From: Cudoniella acicularis | Taxonomy: Eukaryota > Ascomycota > Leotiomycetes > Helotiales > Helotiaceae | Assembly: GCA_013054445.1 (NCBI GenBank) | Contig: JAAMPI010000914.1 | Coordinates: 1 to 23,156, forward strand | Direction of reading: 5' to 3' | Length of the DNA stretch: 23,156 bases | Shown here: positions 1 to 8,700 of the stretch, piece after piece | Position numbering within the stretch: the first letter of the stretch is position 1 | How the letters are laid out: the number at the start of each line of letters is the position of its first letter | The notes under the pieces: model-generated | Told to the model about the DNA's origin: nothing | The model's database searches: none | The model's input: the letters and a program-made list of their open reading frames with translations, nothing else | Translations under genes and position numbers: made by a program

Positions 1-831
1 GGGGGATAAGTTAATGGAAATGAAATGAAAGGAANAAGACGAACCGGCGCCGAGGGACTTCACGTAGTCGAAGTTATGAGGTGAGCATGTTGCTATGACT
101 TCTAGGCCTGAAAGCTTCGCGAATTGGATTGCGAGAGCGCCGGTTGCGCTGCTGCCGCCATAGATGAGGATGGGGATTTTGGTTGTGGTGGGGTTGGTTG
201 GTAAGGGGAGTTCGAGGGATTGGTAGAGAGCTTGTCCAACACTAGTGATTTGTAAGCTAACTATACTACAATATAGGAGCAAGAGAATAAATACGTGGTG
301 ATTCCGATGCCTAAAGTTGCTGCTTCTTCGAAACTCAGGTTGTCTGGGATTTTGATTTGAATATCTCCTTTCGCGGTGATGTATTCTCCAAATGCTCCAT
401 CTTCATGGTTCACCGAATTTCCTTAAGTGAGGATATAAGTTGTCTGTTATTTGATTCGACGATAACGTACTCACCTCCATGGACCATACCTGTCACGCGG
501 TCTCCTTTCTTGAAGTCTTTGATAACTTTACTTCCTACTTCTTCTACGACCCCACTATAATCACAGCCAATCTTCGTTGGTTGTCAGCTCTGAGACGAAA
601 AAGAAATGAAAAAGACAATTCTCGCAAGTAAATCCATAATAATTCGCACTTAAACCGACTTACTCTAGCGCCGTGAGATGCAAGAAAATCAACATGCTTC
701 CAATCCGTAGGATTCAAAGCTACAGCTTTGACCTTGACCAAAATATAATCGTCTCGAAGCTTGGGAATAGAAACTTCAGTCTTGATAGCCTCGCCTGGCT
801 TCTCAACAACGATTGCGTGATTCTTCGACAT
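1..831 (-). CDS. Medium-chain reductase, ToxD/LovC-like enoyl reductase family (5' part, cut by window edge)
   Basis: NAD(P)H-dependent medium-chain dehydrogenase/reductase of the GroES-like plus Rossmann type; fungal relatives are annotated as zinc-binding oxidoreductase or trans-enoyl reductase. The start ATG is at 831-829, giving [17 protein letters not shown]. My splice model has exons 831-664, 571-475, 421-295 and 241-45, with introns of 92, 53 and 53 nt, all GT-AG. All joins keep frame and restore the family signature [12 protein letters not shown], then GDRVTG, then EDGAFGEY. A Rossmann motif follows ([19 protein letters not shown]) and a segment ending VKSLGA, where another donor (GTTCGT from 44) probably begins an intron. 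About 196 residues are visible of a usual 340-360; the C-terminal half lies outside the window. Position 35 is N, inside the presumed fourth intron. The family assignment is firm; substrate is unknown. No polyketide synthase is adjacent in view, so a biosynthetic role is unsupported. Confidence 0.88.
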
Positions 832-1850
832 CTTGGAAGCAGCTCAAAGGGCAATGACACGAAACATGAAAAGAAGAATGGCGTGAAAGAAAGAGCTCAC
901 TTGAGACCCCGTTAAATCTTATGTGACTTTTGCCTATTGCTGCTTGGTAATAATTGTCGGACTTAAAAGTGGCCTGCCTCCGCACTTCGCTTCGACGACA
1001 ACCCCTCTTGGGGCACCGGAGATCAGCCTGGGTAGAGAGTGATGTCACCTACTTCGGGGCCTTAATCGCTATCACCAGATTCTCCACATGACCATCATCA
1101 AAAATGCAGATTCGAGGGCCGAGGCAATTGCATCTCGGAGGCTGAAGAACAAACTCTAAGGACGAATCATGGACTTGAGTGAAACGTATTTTGGAGGCGG
1201 ACCGCGAGATAACCCGAGGGTGGGAGTCGAGTGCACCGTGATCCTTTCTGGCTTCCGAAAAAGGACTTTCTTTGAAGATTACGTATTTTTGTGGGGGGTA
1301 AAACAGTTGATTTTCCGTCACCGCGTTTCCCATGAATATTCCCACAAGTACTTCGACATGACGTCGGTCCTCTGTCTTTAACAGCAAGACTTGTGCTCGA
1401 TGATGGAAGTTGGGCAGCAAGTGGATATAAATACTTTCGTTCTGTACAGGTAATAGCGGGGCAGGAGTGACAACTGTTCGTGTAATGGATCTGTCTGTCT
1501 CGTGCCTACTCGCTCTCCTCGCGTGGATATCGAGGTCGTCGTGGAGCAGCGATGCCACAACCTTATTATTCACCAATATCGACCATTTGGGCCTTTGGTG
1601 GCGGTCATGCAGGTTGCCTCGGGGCGAATCGGTGGCCTCCATGACCCCTCGCTCCCGCCAGCGACACCACACGACACCTGGCAGCCGGCCGGCAGGATGG
1701 GCGGTGGGCCGTGTTGAGCCAACCATCGCATCGCTGCAAAATTGGGGTTATGCGCACGCCAATTGCTGCTCGCGATTTGTCGATGTCTTTCTCGTGCGGT
1801 GAAGCGGTGAAGCGGTGGGAAGAACAGGTGTCCGCGAGAATGGATGCCGT

Positions 1851-1955
1851 TGAGGCCATTGAGGCAATTGAGGCAATTGAAGCCCGGAAAGTGAAGCCCA
1901 GCGGGCGGGAGAGGGCGAGAGAGCCCATGGAGCCCACAGAGCCCATGGAGCCCCA
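1851..1955. repeat. Short direct repeats (ATTGAGGCA-like and GAGCCCATG-like)
   Basis: Near 1850-1885 the nonamer ATTGAGGCA/ATTGAAGCC recurs about four times. Near 1920-1955 a GAGCCCATG / GAGCCCACA pattern recurs about four times. Both lie in non-coding DNA between two divergent genes. They look like replication-slippage repeats; I infer no function. Confidence 0.6.
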
Positions 1956-2075
1956 GTCAATGCCCACAGACAGTGCTGACTCCTGCACTGATGCCCACGA
2001 CGCGGGCCTGCTCGATCTTGCCTTACGGGTGTTGCTGCGAGCTGCAGCTATCCGTCGGGCCACTTTGGTCCATTG

Positions 2076-2113
2076 TTTTTTTTTTTTCCTTCTGCTTCTC
2101 CCTTCCCTCCCCC
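2076..2113 (+). promoter_or_regulatory. Poly-T / CT-rich tract upstream of the large gene
   Basis: A run of 12 T (2076-2087) continues into an almost pure C/T stretch ending at CCCCCGCAG (2117). Pyrimidine-rich tracts are common in core promoters of filamentous fungi. It also resembles a 3' splice site, so a leader intron ending at 2117 is possible; neither role can be settled from sequence alone. Confidence 0.35.
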
Positions 2114-2174
2114 GCAGGCCGAGTAACAGCCAGATCCATGCTAGGAGTTTGCTCTGGAGGTGAGTCCAGCAGAG

Positions 2175-2180
2175 TATAAA
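2175..2180 (+). promoter_or_regulatory. TATA-box-like element
   Basis: TATAAA followed by a run of A, 540 bp upstream of the proposed start codon of the large gene. That distance would imply a leader of about 500 nt, or a spliced leader. Weak evidence, based on motif match only. Confidence 0.25.
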
Positions 2181-2324
2181 AAAAAATCAAGTGAACCTCT
2201 AGCCGCCGCCCATGACCTCCGCCAAAATTTCCCGTCCAAAATCCTTCCTGGGCCGGCAAATGTGTATCGATGAGGCACCGACAGGCCACTCGATAAGGGC
2301 TCGACGAGAGTGATACACACCACT

Positions 2325-2345
2325 GCTCCTGGCTCCTGGCTCCTG
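2325..2345. repeat. (GCTCCTG)3 tandem repeat
   Basis: Three perfect head-to-tail copies of the heptamer GCTCCTG, followed by a partial fourth (GCT). It sits in the presumed promoter or leader of the large gene and is a minisatellite-like slippage product. Confidence 0.85.
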
Positions 2346-2719
2346 GCTGTTGTCTCACACGCCCGGGCCTGCAGTCTGCTGCGACCTGCGGCTTTTGGCG
2401 AGAAACAACCTGGGAACGATAATATTCCAGCAACCATCCCTTGGAAAAGATCTCCGTGTGACCACTTCTTGCTCCGCGTATTGTACTACTCCTTTCTCTC
2501 CTTTCGCCGTATCTCGACTACTGGCGAATTTCACTCCCGTTCATCGCAAACGACTTCCCATTCATCCGTCCATCAACAATCGGTATTTCACCGCTTGTTG
2601 CTCTCTCCCCCTAAGTGTTCGCCGTCTCAATTCCTGACCAGCCTCTTCTCCTCGTTCCGAACCGCTAGCTTCGATGAGTCTGAAAGCGATCCGCGAATAC
2701 ACAAGCTCGTACACCAAGA

Positions 2720-5700
2720 ATGGCAGCGGTCGAGGTCTCGCAGTTCTGGGAAGATCGCCAAAGGAGCGGCTATGGATTGTATACGACTCGGCCTTGGACG
2801 ATTGGGTGGGATGAGGAGGATACACGGATAAGGCTGAACCTCATTGCCAGAGCATGGATCGCATCGCGAACTCTCCGGAATCAGGGTGTAAATCCAGCAA
2901 AATTGGTATGAGAGCCGCCATCTTCAGAACTTCCTGCGTGCTGTGCCATGACTTGGCTGCTGGATGCTGCCCGCTGGCTGTCGTGCAGTAGCGGGCCGCG
3001 ACCCTGCTGCAGCACAGCGGTGTAGATCGTAACAACTCAGATCTCTGACGAACTTATAGGATATACTTCCAATTGCTCCTACGTGGCTTTGCAGCTTTGG
3101 TTACAAGCCTCTTGGAGTTCCGGATCCAACCCCGAAATGCACTGGGAAGAGCTCGCCTTCCTCCCCGCCGAGTGACGAGGTCGCTCACTTGCACGACCCC
3201 GCAGCTCTTGCAAAGAAACAATTACCGAATTCGAATTCGAATGACATTCCCATACCCTCTTCGAAAGACCGCCGGAGCACTTCCGACTCCTCTTTATTTC
3301 ACGACCCTGCCATGACCCCATCTCATTGATTTTCAGTCCGAGGACGGGTTCCAACAAGCTGCTAAGAAGAAAAAGGGGAAGGCTGCCCCGGCGAAGTCGT
3401 CGTGGGAGGAAGAGGAGAAGAAGGATGATGACGAGGGGAATAATGGGAGCGATAAAGGTAATGGAGACTCGGGTAATGCTGGAGGTGATGCAGGAGGCGA
3501 GGGGGGAGGTGACGCTAGAGAAGGTGGTGACAAAAAAGACGACGAAAACGGCAACGACAATGGAGCCGACCCACCTGCCGACGATTGGGATAGTTTCATG
3601 CCAGCGAAAAGTAAGAAGAAGGGGAAGAAGGGCAATAAAGTAGCAGATGATCCTCCGGCTGTGCCTGAGCCACCTGCTACTGAAAAGTTCGATGCCTTTC
3701 ATGAAATCAAGTTGGATGATACTGGACCGACGCTGGATCTGAGCTTCGATACTACACCGGCCACCAAGTCTAGCACGTCGGGCTTTGGTTCTTGGGGCAG
3801 TAGCTGGAATACGGGTACTACAACCACAAGGTAAGTCAATTCAGAAAGTGAATTTATTATATCCCTGCCATAGCACCTTCTAGAATTTTGCCCGCGTCAG
3901 CCATAAGTGGGCACTCGATCTGACCTCAAAGAATTTTCTGTTCCATTCTTGTATATTTGATGTCACTTTCCATATGAGTCGGTTCGACGCCATTTATAGA
4001 AATCTATTTTTAGTTATTATATGTGACAAAACTGACCCTGGAATAGTACCTGGGACTTCTCTGCAACCCCAACCACAGATACTAAAGCGAAAGATGCCGA
4101 GATCGATAATCCTTGGAGTATCAACCGTAGCAAGCCAAAAAAGAAGAACACTGGTTTCTCGTTCGGCGCTCTCGACGAGGAGGAAAACATAGAAGAGCCT
4201 GATCCTCCACCGAAGAAGCCCGAGGAAGATGAATTCGACTTCGGCTTCACAACTACTACTTCGAAAAACAAGAAAAAGAAGAAAGGCTTGGTCGCAGAAG
4301 TTGAAGAACCTAAAGAGGAGCCAGTTGTCGCAGATGTTGAGCCAGTCGTCGAAAATGACTGGGGAGGAGGATGGGGATCCGCCAAGACAAAGAAAAAGGG
4401 CAAGAAAGCGGACCCTGAACCAGCCAAAATTGAGCCAGTGGTCGAGGAACCACTTCCTGTAGAAGAGGTGTGGTCATTGGGCACTTCTAAAAAGGATAAA
4501 AAGAAGAAAAAGGGTGTTCTCGACGAGATTCTACTTGAAGACACGCCTGCACCTGAACCTGAACCTGAACCCGAACCAGTTGTTGAGGAGTCTGGCTGGG
4601 GGTCATTCTCAACTTCAAAGAAGAACAAGAAGAAAAAAGGTGTTCTCGAGGAGATTCTACTTGAAGACACGCCTGCACCTGAACCTGAACCCGAACCAGT
4701 GGTTGAGGAGTCTGGCTGGGGGTCATTCTCAACTTCAAAGAAGAACAAGAAGAAAAAGGGCGCAGTCGAGGAACTCAAAATCGAAGAGCCTGTTGTTCCT
4801 GATCCCGTGGAGGAAACTCCGGCCGATGACCTAGGGTGGGGCTCATTTAGCACCTCCAAAAAAGACAAGAAGAAGAAAAAGGGTGCAGTTGAGGAGCCAA
4901 AAGTCGAGGAAATACCTATACCCGAGCCGGAGCCAGAGCCGCAGCCACCAGCGGATGACGGATGGGGCTCTTTTACGACTACGTCTAAAAAGGACAAGAA
5001 AAAGAAAAAGAATGCCTTTGAAGAACCAGCTCTCGTTGAAGAACCTCCAGCACTAGAACCTGAACCTGAAAAGCCAGCAGACGATTTTGGATGGGGTTCT
5101 GTGAGCACTTCTAAAAAGGATAAGAAGAAGAAGGGTAAACTCGACGTCGAAGAACCTAAAATCGAGGAGCCGCCTGTTGTGGAACCAGAGCCAGCGCCCA
5201 TCGTTGACGATTTTGGCTGGGGCGCTGTCACAACTTCTAAAAAGGACAAGAAGAAGAAAGGGAAAACTATCATCGAGGAATCTGCTAAGATCGAGGTAGT
5301 TCTACCTGAGCCCGACCCAGAACCAGCCAACGACGATTCTGCTTGGGGCATGTCATTTGGGACTGCTAAAAAGGACAAAAAGAAGAAGGGAAAATCCGTT
5401 GTCGAGGACCCTGTTGTCGAGCCGCCTAAAGAAGAGGAAATCCCTACCCCCGAACCTGAACCAGAGACCGATGGCTTTGGTTGGGGCTCATTCTCGGCCT
5501 CCAAGAAAGACAAAAAGAAAAAGGGGAAATCTGTTGTCGAGGAACCTGCTCCCGAACCGCCTAAAGAAGAGGAATTCCCTACTCCCGAACCTGAGCCAGA
5601 GCCAGAGGCCGACGGCTTTGGTTGGGGCTCATTCTCGACCGCTAAAAAGGACAAAAAGAAAAAGGGAAAATCCATTGTCGAGGACCCTGTTGTCGAACCA

Positions 5701-8700
5701 CCTAAAGAAGAGGAAATACCTACTACCGAACCTGGACCAGAAGCTACTGATGGATTTGGCTGGGGCTCATTCACCACTTCCAAGAAAGACAAAAAGAAGA
5801 AAGGCAAGAGTGTCATCGAGGAAGTTGTGGAACCAGTCAAAGAGGAAGTCCCGACTCCAGCGCCGGAACCCGAACCTGAGGCCGATGGCTTTGGTTGGGG
5901 CTCATTTTCGACTTCCAAGAAGGATAAGAAAAAGAAAGGTAAGACCATGGTTGACGAGCTTGTAAAAGTCGAAGAAGTGCCAGTCTCTGTGGCGGAACCT
6001 GAACCCGAACCAGTTGACGACTTTGGCTGGGGCTCTACAATTACGAAGAAAGACAAGAAGAAAAAGGGCAAATCAGTTGTAGAGGAACCTGCCATCGTTG
6101 AAGAAGTCATCGTGCCTGAGCCCGAACCCGAGGTCCCTGCAGCCGACCCCTTTGGATGGAGTTCTACTACAACGGTAAAAGGCAAGAAGAAAAAGGGGAA
6201 GAATATTGTTGAGGAAGTGGTCGACACACCCCCACCCCCACCACCTGAACCCGAACCTGAGCCAGAGGTGGTAGCTGATGATGGCTGGGGTTCGTTTTCC
6301 ACCAAGAAGGACAAGAAGAAAAAGGGCAAGTCTGTTGTGGGTGAGCCTGCCAAAGTAGAAGAACCTCCACCACCGCTGCCGGAGCCAGAAGCCGAGGCTG
6401 ACGTTGGGTTTGGTTGGGGCTTTGGATCTGGAGTCAAGAAAGACAAGAAAAAGAAGGGCAAGACAGCTGTCGAAGATCCTCCGAAGGTCGCAGACCCCGA
6501 GCCGGAACCAATACCCGAACCTGAGCCAGAAGAGGTAGTCGAAGAAGACGCTGGATTTGGTTGGGGCTCTTTTAGTGCGAAAAAGGACAAAAAGAAAAAG
6601 GGTAAGACAGTCGTCGAAGAGGCTCTAAAGGTCGAAGAGCCCGAAGCTTTACCTGATCCTGAGCCTGAAAAGGCAGTCGAAGAAGACACTAGTTTTGGTT
6701 GGGGCTCTTTGAGCTCTAAGAAAGACAAAAAGAAGAAAGGCAAGACTATCGTCGAAGATCCTCCGAAGGTAGAAGAGCCGGAACCCGAACCCACGCCGGA
6801 ACCCGAGCTAGTTGTCGAAGAAGACGCAGGGTTTGGCTGGGGCTCTTTCAGCTCTAAAAAGGACAAGAAGAAGAAGGGCAAAGTTGCCGACGATCCTCCC
6901 AAAGTCATTGAGCCGGAACCTGAGCCTGAAAAAGAACCAGAGGTAGATACAAGCTGGGCCACGTGGGGAACAACTACAACATCTAAAAAGGATAAAAAGA
7001 AGGGTGGAAAGTCCAAGGATGTATCCGCTCCAGTGGTCGAAGAGTCAACTTTCATCACAGAGACCATCGAAGAACCCGGTAATGACGATTGGATGGATTG
7101 GGGCCAGAAAAAGGACAAAAAATCGACCAAAAGCTCCAAAGCGCTAGTTGAAGTTAAAGCCGATGAACCTGAACGATCTCCGACACCGCCTCCTGCTGTC
7201 CCTGAGGTTGGTGACGCTGCTGCTGATGATGACTTTTTTGGTGGTGGTTGGGGTTCAACAAAGAAGGACAAGAAGAAAAAGGGGAAGACCTCACTTACCG
7301 CCTCTCCTGAAGCTTCATTCCATATGGATGATCCGATTAAACCTGACGCCATCGAAGAACCAAAAGTTGACGATCCATGGGCCGCAGCAACTTCGAAAAA
7401 GGACAAAAAGAAAGGCAAAGGGAAAAATGTCCCAGTTGTTGAAGTCGTGGAGGAACTTCCCATTGTCGAGGAGGACCCTGTTGAAGATACTAAAGCTGCT
7501 GAAGATGATTGGGCAACATGGGGTACGACGACTACGAAAAAAGATAAAAAAGGCAAGAAGGTGGAAGACCCTCCACCTCCCGCCCCCACACCTCCAGCTA
7601 TGGACCTCACAGAACCTGAGCCTGACCTGTGGGACTTCGGTTCTATATCCAAGACAAAATCCAAGGAAGAAGAGGCCCCACCGGCCAAAAAGCTTACCAA
7701 GAAGGAGCAGAAGGAAGCCGACCGACTCAAGAAGAAGGCTGAAAAGGAAGAGGCTGAGGCCAAAGCGGAAGCTGAGGCCAGAGAAGCCGAAGAAGCTGAA
7801 GAAAGGGCATTAGCGGAAGCAGCTGAAGCGAAAACACTTGAGGAGGCCGAGTTGAAAGCTCAAGAGGAGAAAGCGGCGGCTGAAGCCGCTAAGCCTAAAG
7901 CCAAGCTTTCGAAGAAAGAGCAGAAAAAAAGCCGACGAAGCTGCAAGGAAGAAAAAGGCCGAAGAGGAGGATGCTGCTGCTGCTGCTGCGGAAGTGGAAG
8001 CGGAAGAGCAAGCTGCGCGCGAAAAAGAGGCCGAGGAACAGGCTGCCCTTGATAGAGAGGCCGAAGAACAAGCGGCCCGAGAAAAGGAGCTGAGTTCGAA
8101 AAAGTCTAAGAAGGACATCAAAGCCGGCAAGGGAAAGAAAGGCGCTAAGGCTAAAGAACCCGAGCCGGAGCCGGAGTCCGAACCCGAACCCGAACCCGAG
8201 CCGAAGATCGAGCCGGATCAAGATTTCCTAATCGACCTGGATTCCCCGCGCGATGACAAAACCGATGGTGCCTTCAGCTTCTGGGGTGCGACGAAGAAAT
8301 CGGGCAAGGGTGCTGAGGCCAAAAAGGAGTCACTCTCGGCTACGGCCCGAGACGAGATTGCGATTGCTGACAAAGCGAAGATTCCAGAAGTTACCATGGG
8401 ATCGAGCAGCAAGGACACGAAGGCATCTTTGCGGTCTGCGGCAGCGACAGCAGCCTTGATGAGGGCGTCGGTCGTGACAAAGAAGCCTGTTGCAGGAAAG
8501 ATTGCTGATAGACTTAAGGCCTTCGAGCCACAGAAGGAAGTCGAAGTCGAGGCCCCGCCACCTCCGCCGCCACCCGCCCCTCCCAAGGAGGATAAAAAGA
8601 GGTCCAAATCGCAATCTACCAAAGAAAAAGCCAAAGAGAAGGAGGTAGCCAAGGAAATCGCCAAGGAAGTCAGTCCTGCTCCTTCGAAAAAGTCATCAAA

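Larger units (their letters stand above)
832..2719. other. Divergent intergenic region with micro-repeats and pyrimidine tracts
   Basis: This 1.9-kb gap separates the minus-strand reductase from the plus-strand repeat-protein gene, so it should carry both promoters. I see no convincing protein family in it. It contains a degenerate ATTGAGGCA array near 1850-1885, GAGCCCATG-type repeats near 1920-1955, a 12-T run followed by a C/T tract at 2076-2113, an A-rich TATA-like site at 2175 and three perfect GCTCCTG copies at 2325-2345. Several ORFs of 130-225 codons cross it but have no recognisable domain. Confidence 0.6.

Noticed and set aside
1711..2163. 150-codon plus-strand ORF containing VEAIEAIEAIEA and MEPTEPMEP repeats
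   Set aside because: The apparent repeats come from short DNA tandem repeats in the promoter region. The C-terminal part is translated from the poly-T / CT tract, there is no family match, and no splice link to another exon was found.
2673..2810. Earlier ATG at 2673 giving a 45-codon ORF starting MSLKAIREYTSSYTKNG
   Set aside because: It is in another frame, stops at 2811 and has no donor that would join it in phase to the downstream exon. The ATG at 2720 opens a frame ending at a donor whose splice restores a long open frame.
3180..3336. Possible intron explaining the first frame change of the large gene
   Set aside because: It is phase-compatible and has a fair acceptor (TTTTCAG), but the donor GTCGCT is poor. 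The removed segment is open for about 49 codons and reads like the flanking disordered protein. Kept as an alternative, not preferred.
4017..7763. 1,248-codon ORF on the minus strand opposite the repeat array
   Set aside because: It is the mirror of the sense repeats. A stop in this frame needs a sense TAN codon after a T- or C-ending codon, or CAN after a T-ending codon. The repeat units lack Tyr and are almost free of His and Gln, so no stop arises. The product is Phe/Ser/Gly low complexity; the sense strand has the splice sites and a consistent gene model.
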